Below are positions 1-6,700 of a stretch of DNA of 26,435 bases, one piece after another; within the stretch, counting starts at the first letter, position 1; the number at the start of each line of letters is the position of its first letter. This DNA comes from a virus, in IMG/VR virus record IMGVR_UViG_3300034061_003535, positions 1-26,435 of that record, one strand, 5' to 3'. Position numbers and translations under genes: made by a program. Below the pieces are notes generated by a model, which saw nothing but the letters and a program-made list of their open reading frames with translations, did not search any database and was not told the origin of the DNA.

Positions 1-660
1 CGCGGACGGATCAACGCGCCGAACTTCGAGGTTAATTTTCGGTCGTTGAAGTAACCTCCCAGACTGAAAGGTGTTTGTCGCTGGCTCGTAAATCCAGTCC
101 GGCTCCAGCCATTCGGCAATGTCGTAGTGACAGGAAACGGCGATGAACTTCTGGTTGAGATTTCGCACGGTCTTTTGAATCGCGCTGCTGCCGATTTTTG
201 CCACTGTGCGATCCACTACAGAAGTGAATTCATCCACCACGAGCAGCTCACGCATTTCTGCCAGAGAGCGAGCCATGTTCACGCGGAACTGCTCGCCGTT
301 GCTGAGCACGTGAAATGGCCGCACCCACGAAGGCGGCGAGCTGAACCCAACCGAGGAGAGAAGCGCGACGATGTCCTTGATTCCCATATGCGCAGGGAAT
401 CCGTCAAGGATTGACGCATCACTCGGCCATTCCCACGAATCACGCATGTAATCGCCGAACAGTTCGCGCGCGACTGTGGACTTCCCGCATCCGGAAGGGC
501 CGACGATCAAACCGACATTCCATTTCTCGGGCAGATCAAGAGAGACCGTCCACCGCTCCGCACTGCGATCGGACGGCGCAACGTCAAACAGGCCTTCCAT
601 TTGCATCAAGCGGCTTGTGCGCTTGATCTTGGTTTCTCTCACGATATCAACGCTTTGCAT
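1..660 (-). CDS. ABC-type ATPase, likely N-terminal part of an ATPase-acetyltransferase (COG2401/Mom-like) protein, partial
   Basis: The frame is open from an ATG at 660 to the left edge, giving 220 codons with no stop, so the C-terminus is missing. Translated on the minus strand it shows a Walker A GPSGCGKST (residues 54-62), an ABC signature LSNGEQFR (119-126), a Walker B LLVVDEFTS (139-147) and an H-loop His in SCH (about 178). There are no membrane segments, so it is a soluble ABC ATPase and not a transporter subunit. The start has an excellent AGGAAGGAG site and overlaps the end of the ParB-like gene by 22 bases. The last visible residues (RPKINLEVRRVDPSA) resemble the junction to the acetyltransferase domain in the COG2401 family, whose GNAT part is related to phage Mu Mom. 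That assignment is inferred, because the GNAT domain itself lies outside the window. Confidence 0.8.
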   Translation of the reverse strand, partial: MQSVDIVRETKIKRTSRLMQMEGLFDVAPSDRSAERWTVSLDLPEKWNVGLIVGPSGCGKSTVARELFGDYMRDSWEWPSDASILDGFPAHMGIKDIVALLSSVGFSSPPSWVRPFHVLSNGEQFRVNMARSLAEMRELLVVDEFTSVVDRTVAKIGSSAIQKTVRNLNQKFIAVSCHYDIAEWLEPDWIYEPATNTFQSGRLLQRPKINLEVRRVDPSA

Positions 661-1202
661 TTGACTCCTTCCTGCACGAGACGATCCAGCAATTCCTTCT
701 GCTCTTCTTCGCTGCTGCATTCGATCATGATCGCCCACTGCGAGGGAATCTCCTCGTTCGCGTGCGATTCATCTGCGATGTTGTCCATGATTAAGCCAGC
801 ATCAGCAGCGAGGTCGGCCAGCATCTGATTCAGCGCAGGGCTGTCGAACGAGGCGGAGTCCATGAGCGCCTGTAGATTCGCCTTGTCCGCTGCGGCCAGT
901 GCGCTGATGGGATCGAGCGTGAGCAGGATTTTCTGCTCCTCTTCCTCGCTCAGCTCCACCTCAACGAACGGCACTGGCGTTTCGTCTCCGAGCTTCAACG
1001 CCTCTTCAATGCGCGCATGACCGTCTACGACGTTGCCCGTCGTCTTATTCACGATCACCGACTGCACCCAGCCGACGTCACCGAGTATCCCCGTGAGCGC
1101 GTCACGCTGCGCCTTCGGATGGATGCGCCAGTTGCCGGGGTTTGCGATGAATTGGCCAGCGGCTTGTTCACCGTGTCCGACGATGCGGTTCTTCCAGGTC
1201 AT
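639..1202 (-). CDS. ParB N-terminal domain-like protein
   Basis: This 187-residue protein has the ParB/sulfiredoxin-fold pattern in its first 95 residues: an NPGNWRIHPKAQRDAL segment, then GWVQSVIVN, then the VVDGHAR motif, which is the conserved (D/N)GxxR box of ParB/Spo0J and related phage nucleases. The C-terminal half is acidic and helical and carries no recognisable HTH, so plasmid-type partitioning is unlikely. Phage members of this family usually sit near terminase or DNA-modification genes. Here the gene is followed by an ABC ATPase with which it overlaps, and the pair is probably translated together. The start overlaps the lysin stop (ATGA) and has a GGGGAG site six bases upstream. 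The family call is firm, but the biochemical role (nuclease, CTPase or modification adaptor) is open. Confidence 0.8.
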   Translation of the reverse strand: MTWKNRIVGHGEQAAGQFIANPGNWRIHPKAQRDALTGILGDVGWVQSVIVNKTTGNVVDGHARIEEALKLGDETPVPFVEVELSEEEEQKILLTLDPISALAAADKANLQALMDSASFDSPALNQMLADLAADAGLIMDNIADESHANEEIPSQWAIMIECSSEEEQKELLDRLVQEGVKCKALIS

Positions 1203-2791
1203 GAACGTCTCCCCTGCCAGAAATCCGTGAGCACGCCGATGTAGCGCGAAACGTCATATCCGCGCCAATTCGGATGCGAGCCGATTTGGAAGATGCACGC
1301 GCCATCCATGACAACGGGCAGCGCGCGTCGATATTGCAGCCACCACGAACACCATCGCGCGAATTGATCGTCGGTGTAACCAGCCCACGGGAATCCACCA
1401 GCTCCCGCCTCGACGCCGGTTTCACCCGACATGTGAATCACGCGCTTGTCCCCTCCGCATTGCGTCCAAAACGATGAATCCCGCCCTTCGAACCATTCAG
1501 GCGCGATGATCGGCGCATCGCTTGGCGGCGCGTCTGCGATGCGCTTGCCCTTCGTGTAGAGATGCCAGCCGATGCGCACGCGTCCGCTGTTCTGCAATGC
1601 GAACTGATAGTAGGTTTCCTTGAACGCCTGCACGATCGCGGGATTGGTGACGTCCGGCGTCCCGTGACTGAATTCACCGATCACGATTCGGCGAGTGGGA
1701 TTTTTGCGCCACACTGCTTCCGCGAATGTGCGTTCGTAATCGAATCGTTTGCGCAGTTCGTCAACGCTTCCGTAGCCGATCCAGTCCGCTTCATTCGCGC
1801 ACGTCGTCCACATGTTTTGCGGAATGTCGCTCAGCCCTGCTCCCGCGTGATCGGCCAGCCACACCGGATCGGGTGCATTTTGAAACCAGAAGCGCGCGAG
1901 AATGCGAGCGTCCGGATACTGCCGAGCGGCGGCTGCTGCACCCATGAGGTTGTCCATGAAAAGCACGGTGCGGCATCCGCGCGCGAGCGCGTCCATCCCG
2001 GCCTGCCCATCGTTCAAGCACGAAACGCCAAGCAGATACTTTGCATGCTTCCAGTCCGCTGGCGGAGGAGCTGGAGGCTGTGGGGTGGTCGTTCCGACCC
2101 ACTGCCAGCCATCCGCGCGCATGTAGCCGTCGCTCACACGCACGCCGCCGATGGTGACCGTGACGCGTCCCCAGTCCATCTTGTCGTCGCCCTTCACGAC
2201 GCCGAGCACATCGAATTCCTGTCCTGGCTGAAGCAGATAGCCCGTTGCTGTGGACGATGCAGTCGAAGGGGATCGCCTCACGTTCCACGGCGTCGACTTG
2301 ATGCGCGCTTTGCCTGATGTCTGGGTCATAGTTTCCTTGAATCCAACGCGGAGCGGAGCAGTGCGCGACCATCGCCGGCATTCGCGCTCCGCTGTGTCCA
2401 AAATCGCTTTGCTCGTCACCAGATTTGCGCCGCGCGCTCCGGTGTAAAGCGGATCGTGATATGCGGTGTCGGACAAACGAACGATCCAGTGGCCAAAATC
2501 CCCGCCCTGCTGATACCGATACGGCAGCCTACGGTAGTCGACCAGTGCGATATAGGGATACTGCGGCACCGCCTGCTGGTAGAGCGTGATTCCCAAATAG
2601 ACGGCCATGTCTTCCAGATCAGCCGCTGTTGTGCCATCCTGGGGAGCGTCGAACAGCTGGGACAGCATCGTCACGTTCTGAGGCGTAACGCGATCCGGGA
2701 ATAGTGCGCCCGTCATCATGACGACACACGCAGGTCCGCAGTCGTTGCGACGCGGTGCGCTGTCAATCTGGTTGATGTAGGGGATGTTCAT
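1199..2791 (-). CDS. Modular lysin: C39-like peptidase, SH3-like linker, glycosidase-like C-terminal domain
   Basis: This is a 530-residue protein of apparent three-part build. Residues 1-150 look like a C39/papain-like peptidase, with Gln8, Cys18 in NDCGPAC, His101 in GHW and Asp113 as the likely catalytic set. Residues about 160-235 look like a bacterial SH3-type wall-binding segment (GYLLQPGQEFDVLG, then GYMRADGWQWV), followed by a proline-rich linker at 236-246. Residues about 247-530 resemble a TIM-barrel glycosidase, with Asn333-Glu334 (CANEADW) and Glu373 (IGEFSHG) as candidate acid/base and nucleophile. Together this suggests cell-wall cleavage at both peptide and sugar bonds. It lies directly after two holin-like genes, which supports an endolysin role. 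The start has a GGGAGG site and overlaps the preceding stop as ATGA. No signal peptide is seen, so export would depend on the holins. Confidence 0.7.
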   Translation of the reverse strand: MNIPYINQIDSAPRRNDCGPACVVMMTGALFPDRVTPQNVTMLSQLFDAPQDGTTAADLEDMAVYLGITLYQQAVPQYPYIALVDYRRLPYRYQQGGDFGHWIVRLSDTAYHDPLYTGARGANLVTSKAILDTAERECRRWSRTAPLRVGFKETMTQTSGKARIKSTPWNVRRSPSTASSTATGYLLQPGQEFDVLGVVKGDDKMDWGRVTVTIGGVRVSDGYMRADGWQWVGTTTPQPPAPPPADWKHAKYLLGVSCLNDGQAGMDALARGCRTVLFMDNLMGAAAAARQYPDARILARFWFQNAPDPVWLADHAGAGLSDIPQNMWTTCANEADWIGYGSVDELRKRFDYERTFAEAVWRKNPTRRIVIGEFSHGTPDVTNPAIVQAFKETYYQFALQNSGRVRIGWHLYTKGKRIADAPPSDAPIIAPEWFEGRDSSFWTQCGGDKRVIHMSGETGVEAGAGGFPWAGYTDDQFARWCSWWLQYRRALPVVMDGACIFQIGSHPNWRGYDVSRYIGVLTDFWQGRRS

Positions 2792-2976
2792 TCGTCCTCC
2801 CGCCGCCTGCGCATTTCCTCAATCCACTCCGGCTTCACGTCGATGCCCGACAGCCTCAGTGACGCGACGACCTCGCGGATATCGTGTTCGCGCGTGTGGT
2901 GTTTCGCGAAAATTTGCGGATCGCGCTGCATCTGCGCCAGCCATGCGAGAACGTCCGTAAATTCGTCGTTGTCCAT
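2788..2976 (-). CDS. Small charged protein of unknown function in the lysis cassette
   Basis: This is a 62-residue, charged, mostly helical protein ending in an Arg/Glu-rich tail (RRRREDE type). It has no membrane segment and no recognised domain. Its stop overlaps the lysin start by four bases (ATGA), so the two are likely translationally coupled, and the lysin site GGGAGG lies inside its last codons. Upstream is a weak GCAGGA site about ten bases before the ATG, which lies in one copy of an 11-base direct repeat. Position alone suggests a lysis-associated role, but no function is assigned. Confidence 0.6.
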   Translation of the reverse strand: MDNDEFTDVLAWLAQMQRDPQIFAKHHTREHDIREVVASLRLSGIDVKPEWIEEMRRRREDE

Positions 2977-3003
2977 GAATCAGTTTATCCTGCAGGGATA
3001 TTT

Positions 3004-3207
3004 TCATTTATCCTGCATGTGCTCAATTTCCCGTGACAGCGCTTCAAGCTGCGAGGTGATTTTGCCGAGGATGTGCGCGTGTTCGTCAAGCTTGGCCAGC
3101 AAGCGTTCTTCACGTCTGGTAGACGCGTGCAGCGTGTAAACGAGCAGCAGCGCAAACATCGCAGGGATGCCGCCATCCGTGAGAAGTTTGATCAGCGATT
3201 CAGCCAT
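3004..3207 (-). CDS. Small holin-like protein (BhlA/UviB type)
   Basis: This 67-residue protein has one N-terminal hydrophobic segment (about residues 10-25, GGIPAMFALLLVYTL), followed by a charged coiled-coil tail rich in Glu, Lys and Arg. That is the layout of the BhlA/UviB holin-like family. I chose the ATG at 3207 because it overlaps the upstream gene's stop (ATGGCTGA) and has an AAGGGG site. A TTG at 3240 would add 11 residues but lacks a site. It lies between another membrane protein and the lysin. Its role in host lysis is inferred from topology and neighbours. Confidence 0.65.
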   Translation of the reverse strand: MAESLIKLLTDGGIPAMFALLLVYTLHASTRREERLLAKLDEHAHILGKITSQLEALSREIEHMQDK

Positions 3208-3499
3208 TGCGTCCGGTTCCCCTTTGAATGCTATGCGCAACCTGCTGAATGATGATTGACGCAGCTGCGATGACGATTTGCAGATATGGGTTCATCGCCA
3301 CGAGCTCCAATGGATTCGTGAGGAAATAATCGTGCGTCCACATCGCTGCAATGGCGATAAGCGTAGCAACCGTAACTGCGATCAATGATTTCGCACTTGA
3401 TGACAGCTGCTGAAACCCGCTCAACCGTTCAAGCACGAATGCCGATACAGCGCTGATCCCCGCGCCGCTCAGCCACACCAGCAGTTGCAAAATATCCAT
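3200..3499 (-). CDS. Holin-like membrane protein with two to three transmembrane segments
   Basis: This 99-residue protein has hydrophobic stretches near residues 3-22, 38-55 and 66-85 and a basic C-terminus (SIQRGTGRNG). The start at 3499 is fixed by a GGAGG site five bases upstream. A longer reading from 3532 starts inside a hairpin and is unlikely. It precedes the BhlA-like protein with an eight-base overlap, so the two membrane proteins are probably made together as a holin/antiholin or a two-component holin. No sequence family is recognised beyond the phage holin-like pattern. Confidence 0.6.
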   Translation of the reverse strand: MDILQLLVWLSGAGISAVSAFVLERLSGFQQLSSSAKSLIAVTVATLIAIAAMWTHDYFLTNPLELVAMNPYLQIVIAAASIIIQQVAHSIQRGTGRNG

Positions 3500-3518
3500 G
3501 AGTCCTCCACTGTGAATG

Positions 3519-3550
3519 CGCCTGCGGAGCATGTCCGGACACCGCAGGCG
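3519..3550 (-). other. Hairpin between methyltransferase and holin-like genes
   Basis: A perfect 9-bp inverted repeat is seen: CGCCTGCGG at 3519-3527 and CCGCAGGCG at 3542-3550, with a 14-base loop that itself holds the palindrome GTCCGGAC. It lies just after the methyltransferase stop and ahead of the lysis genes on the minus strand. No T-run follows on either strand, so it is not a standard intrinsic terminator. It may be an mRNA-processing or stability element, or a protein-binding dyad. Confidence 0.6.
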
Positions 3551-3556
3551 TAAGCA

Positions 3557-4591
3557 CTATACACGATCGGACGTGTGATATTGCAGCCTTGCGCGCGCGA
3601 TCTCAGCGTATTCCGCTTCGCGCTCTACGCCGACGATCGTGTCCCATCCTGCAAGCGCTGCGCCGATGCATTCCGATCCGCTGCCAGCAAATGGGACGAG
3701 AATGCGTCGTTCTCCGACAGGAGGGAGGATGATTCGCGCGAGATACTCGGTTAGTGCAAGAGGCTTGACGGTTGGATGATGATTGGCACGAGGAGATGGT
3801 TCAACCCAAGAAAAATCATCATGCCCGCAGTGTGACTTTCCACACACATTGCATTTGCGAATCCATGCCGACCGGTCATCTCTAGTTTTCTTTTCGAACT
3901 CTTCAAGCCCCTCGTCCCTCTCGCGCTTACTCGCCTTCGCGCAATAGAAGAACCGCTGCGCATCACCCATGACCTCGATGACTTCGTCGCTGCCGTCGTG
4001 GATGATGTTCGCTGGCCAGCGGCCGCTTATGCCATCAGGATGAATTTCAAAAGTGCTCACCGGCTTCGGATCACCACCAACATATTTAGTTTGCCATCCT
4101 GCAACCGCTCGTCTTAATTCATCATCCGTCCCCACCCTCGCCCCGTCCACGTTGATCGCGCCGCATCCATGCGCGAGGCAGTTGCCGGCGACGGTGCCGA
4201 CGAGCGGCTTTCGCGCGACGATGACCGGCTCCCACGCAGGCTTCAGCGCCGTGCCGTAGCCCTGCCATGCGCCGTCTAGATTGTGCGACTTTGGGAAGCC
4301 ACTGCCATACATCCAGCCGATCGTGTCGCGAATTTCGAAGCCCGAGTCTTCGATCGCGACAGCGATGCGATGGAACGTGCGCGTGCCGCCAAAAGCCAGC
4401 AAGTGCGCACCTGGTAGCAAAAGAGACCGAATCGCGCTCCACGTCTCAGCGCGAAATGACACGCCGCGCGAATCCCATGACCTGCCCATGAAACCCAGCT
4501 CGTAGGGCGGATCGCAGAGCACTGCGTGGAATTTCGGCCCGTCGTAGCGCGCCGCGAATTCGAGAATATCGTCGTTGAAAATTGTGTTCAT
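3557..4591 (-). CDS. Beta-class DNA methyltransferase (N6-adenine or N4-cytosine)
   Basis: This 344-residue protein has the catalytic DPPY motif near the N-terminus (residues 27-30) and the S-adenosylmethionine-binding FAGSGS motif near the C-terminus (301-306), which is the beta-class motif order. HPTVKP (272-277) is the usual segment before motif I. A central insert carries a possible zinc knuckle, with Cys247, Cys250, Cys255 and His257. It is predicted to methylate an exocyclic amino group in the phage genome, probably to evade host restriction, because no cognate restriction enzyme sits beside it. The ATG at 4591 follows a strong terminator-like hairpin and has no clear ribosome binding site. 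A TTG at 4606 in the same frame falls within the hairpin. Separate regulation from the upstream genes is therefore plausible. Confidence 0.9.
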   Translation of the reverse strand: MNTIFNDDILEFAARYDGPKFHAVLCDPPYELGFMGRSWDSRGVSFRAETWSAIRSLLLPGAHLLAFGGTRTFHRIAVAIEDSGFEIRDTIGWMYGSGFPKSHNLDGAWQGYGTALKPAWEPVIVARKPLVGTVAGNCLAHGCGAINVDGARVGTDDELRRAVAGWQTKYVGGDPKPVSTFEIHPDGISGRWPANIIHDGSDEVIEVMGDAQRFFYCAKASKRERDEGLEEFEKKTRDDRSAWIRKCNVCGKSHCGHDDFSWVEPSPRANHHPTVKPLALTEYLARIILPPVGERRILVPFAGSGSECIGAALAGWDTIVGVEREAEYAEIARARLQYHTSDRV

Positions 4592-4639
4592 AGCTGAAAA
4601 ACACAATCGCCCGTGTCAGGAGGTGACCACGGGCGATTG
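4592..4639 (-). terminator. Terminator-like hairpin just upstream of the methyltransferase
   Basis: Read on the minus strand, CAATCGCCCGTG, a 12-base loop and CACGGGCGATTG form a perfect 12-bp stem (arms at 4628-4639 and 4604-4615), followed at once by TGTTTTTC. This is the structure of an intrinsic terminator. It lies after the VRR-NUC gene and only about a dozen bases before the methyltransferase ATG, so it would cut off or attenuate transcription into the methyltransferase, holin, lysin and ParB genes. Attenuation or antitermination at this point is an inference. Confidence 0.7.
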
Positions 4640-4707
4640 CCGCTTTCGCGGAGGAGAAACCAACAGCATCCCGGTGAGCGATTCCAAGTGATGCGCCGCC
4701 GATGATA

Positions 4708-5040
4708 TCACAGCTCGTCGGAATCCTGCATCGCCTGCAACCAGCGCGCAAACGCATCCACGTCGTTCATCACGACGTAGCGCAGCGTCGACGATTCATG
4801 CGTCAGGATTTCGGCCCTAAATATGTGCTGGGATGCGCGCAACTTGCCCTTCTTCGATTTGCACTCGATGAGCAGCGTGTGCCCATGCCGAAACGCGATG
4901 ACGTCGGGCATCCCGACCATGCTGCCGCTCACCGCGCGCGGCTGTGACAGTTCGCGCACCATCCATCCATGCCAGCGCAATCGGTCGATGATCGCGCTTT
5001 GGATGTTACGCTCGGATGCCGCTGTCGCGCTCCTGTTCAT
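4708..5040 (-). CDS. VRR-NUC domain nuclease
   Basis: This 110-residue protein matches a stand-alone VRR-NUC (PD-(D/E)XK superfamily) nuclease. It has an N-terminal helix, then GMPD with Asp46, then IECKSKKG with Glu59 and Lys61, then a helix starting ASQ. The family includes phage resolvase-like and structure-specific nucleases, and single-domain members near replication genes are common. The start at 5040 has a GGAGG site about seven bases upstream and overlaps the end of thyX by 35 bases. A likely job is processing branched DNA during replication or recombination. The exact substrate cannot be read from the sequence. Confidence 0.8.
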   Translation of the reverse strand: MNRSATAASERNIQSAIIDRLRWHGWMVRELSQPRAVSGSMVGMPDVIAFRHGHTLLIECKSKKGKLRASQHIFRAEILTHESSTLRYVVMNDVDAFARWLQAMQDSDEL

Positions 5041-5734
5041 CGAATGCCTCCATCGTCCACGGCATCGTTTCCCGCATGATGTCGCGCATCGCCTGCGCAT
5101 ACACGCGAATTTCGTGCTGCGCGTGATCGTGATCGCGCAGACGAATGAACTGCATTAGGTTGTGCGCGTCGACGCTGCAAACGGCCTGATAGAAAACTGC
5201 GAATGCGGGAAGGAACAAGCGCGCCATTTCGCGCGCGACTCCCGCATCCAACGCAGCGCGGTAGAGCTCGTAGCTGTTCGCTGTGTGCTCCAGAAGCGCA
5301 TCCTGCATTGTGTAGCTCACGTCGGCGTCAACCGCTCCGTCGCTGCCCTGTTTGTTCGACATCGACTGTCGCCGCCAGATATCCGGCGCATAAAAACTGT
5401 CTTCCTCAAATTCGGTGTAACGACCGCTCTGGAAATTGAACGACCACGTGCGATGTCTCACCCACTGCCACCAGGTGACGAGCGGAGCCTGCACGCGGAA
5501 CTTGAATACGACCTGCTCGAACGGCGACGTGTGCCGATGCTGCATCAAGTAGCGCAGCAGTTTCTTGTCCTTCATGTCGCCCTTGCTCTCGCCGAGGAAC
5601 GACACGCGCGCAGCGTTGACCACAGCCAGATCGGCGCTGACGCCACACGACGGGTGTGGCATCAGGTCAATGAGCTTCAGGCTGCCGCCGTTGAGCGGGT
5701 TGTATTCCAGGTCAAAAAGGGACGTCTTCGGCAT
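5006..5734 (-). CDS. thyX: Flavin-dependent thymidylate synthase
   Basis: This 242-residue protein, typical for ThyX, makes dTMP from dUMP using methylenetetrahydrofolate and FAD/NADPH. The signature RHRTWSFNFQSGRY begins at residue 93 and fits the RHRxxSxNxxSxRY motif. Upstream RHTSPFE (67-73) and downstream Arg/His-rich helices also fit. The start at 5734 has a GGAGG site eight bases upstream and overlaps the SSB gene by 23 bases. It sits with dCTP deaminase and SSB in a nucleotide-supply and replication segment: the deaminase feeds dUMP and ThyX converts it to dTMP. Confidence 0.95.
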   Translation of the reverse strand: MPKTSLFDLEYNPLNGGSLKLIDLMPHPSCGVSADLAVVNAARVSFLGESKGDMKDKKLLRYLMQHRHTSPFEQVVFKFRVQAPLVTWWQWVRHRTWSFNFQSGRYTEFEEDSFYAPDIWRRQSMSNKQGSDGAVDADVSYTMQDALLEHTANSYELYRAALDAGVAREMARLFLPAFAVFYQAVCSVDAHNLMQFIRLRDHDHAQHEIRVYAQAMRDIMRETMPWTMEAFDEQERDSGIRA

Positions 5735-6119
5735 ACCCCGATCCTCCGCTGTCGCTGCCAGCCGTCGACCATTTGGGCGAATGCACGAGACGAATCTGGT
5801 CGGCGAGGATTTCAAACGATGCGGTATGCGTGCCATCGCGTTTCTGGTAGACGACCGGCCCTCCGGATTTCGGGTCAACGCGCAGGCGTCCCTCGACTGC
5901 AACGGCCGCGCCCTTCACGAGGTATTCGTTCAACGACTGAGCAATCTTCCCGAAGATCGTCACGCGCCACCACGTCGTCTCCTTCTGGCGCTGGCCATTG
6001 CGATCGTTCCATGTGCGATCCGTGGCCATGCTGAACGAAAGCGTGGGATCGCCGTTCGGGAGGATTTTCATTTCTCCGTCGCGCGCCAGTCGACCAACTA
6101 CGATAAGTTTCTGATACAT
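5712..6119 (-). CDS. ssb: Single-stranded DNA-binding protein
   Basis: This 135-residue protein has an OB-fold of SSB type: an N-terminal IVVGRLARDGEM strand, then LSFSMATDR, then ETTWWRVTIFGK, then VEGRLRVD. A short Gly/Ser linker ends in the acidic hydrophobic tip AEDVPF, which in this family recruits replication and repair partners. It would coat single-stranded phage DNA during replication and work with the annealing protein at 10855. The start at 6119 has an AAAGGA site eight bases upstream. It is shorter than the roughly 178-residue E. coli SSB but normal for a phage. Confidence 0.95.
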   Translation of the reverse strand: MYQKLIVVGRLARDGEMKILPNGDPTLSFSMATDRTWNDRNGQRQKETTWWRVTIFGKIAQSLNEYLVKGAAVAVEGRLRVDPKSGGPVVYQKRDGTHTASFEILADQIRLVHSPKWSTAGSDSGGSGYAEDVPF

Positions 6120-6136
6120 GTAAAAATCCTTTGTGG

Positions 6137-6700
6137 TTACAGTTTTGGCGGAACGGGAGCGGATGGTTGATCCTGATACTTGCCGCCGCGTGCATTGTAT
6201 GTGACGAGCGGAGTTGCATCGATCTCGTAAAACACCAGCTGCGCGATTCCCTGTTCGGCGTAGACGCGAATCGGCAGGCGGGATACGTTGCTCAACTCGA
6301 GCGTCACGAATCCGCGCCAGCCCGGTTCGATCGGCGTTGCGTTCACGAGCAGGCCGCAGCGCGCATATGTTGACTTCCCGATGCACAGCGCCATGACGTC
6401 GTCTGGCATGTCGATGAGCTCCATCGTGACCGCGAGGATGCATTCCCCAGGCGTGAGCACATACGCGCCGTCTATCCCGTTGATGCGCTGAGCGCGCCAC
6501 GGGGATTCGCTGGCCATCGGGTCGACGATCCCGCCGGGAATCTGCGTCATGATGCTGCGACCCATGCGCACGTCATAGCCTGCGGACGACAGGCCGTAAC
6601 TGATGCAGCGGCGATCCTCGATCGCGCGCACCTGCTGATGAAAAAACGGGCTGATGCGCGCGCCCATTTTGTGGACGATGGATTTGTCTGAGAGGATCAT
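6137..6700 (-). CDS. dcd: dCTP deaminase
   Basis: This 187-residue protein carries family motifs: SYGLSSAGYDVRMG (35-48), GKSTYARCGL (108-117) and IEPGWRGFVTLELSN (124-138), with Glu125 the expected catalytic acid. It converts dCTP to dUTP (or to dUMP in bifunctional members), the precursor for ThyX encoded two genes downstream. The start overlaps the stop of the zinc-finger/HTH gene (CTATGA) and shows no independent ribosome binding site, which suggests translational coupling. Whether it is monofunctional or bifunctional cannot be told from what I can see. Confidence 0.93.
   Translation of the reverse strand: MILSDKSIVHKMGARISPFFHQQVRAIEDRRCISYGLSSAGYDVRMGRSIMTQIPGGIVDPMASESPWRAQRINGIDGAYVLTPGECILAVTMELIDMPDDVMALCIGKSTYARCGLLVNATPIEPGWRGFVTLELSNVSRLPIRVYAEQGIAQLVFYEIDATPLVTYNARGGKYQDQPSAPVPPKL

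Noticed and set aside
1562-2317. A 251-residue plus-strand frame opposite the lysin gene.
   Set aside because: It is antisense to the modular lysin, with biased His/Arg/Cys composition and no ribosome binding site.
3519-3550. The hairpin after the methyltransferase considered as an intrinsic terminator.
   Set aside because: There is no T-run on either side; it is listed only as a hairpin.
5162-6034. A 290-residue plus-strand frame opposite thyX and ssb.
   Set aside because: The minus strand encodes clear ThyX and SSB with their motifs; the antisense frame has no start signal or domain.
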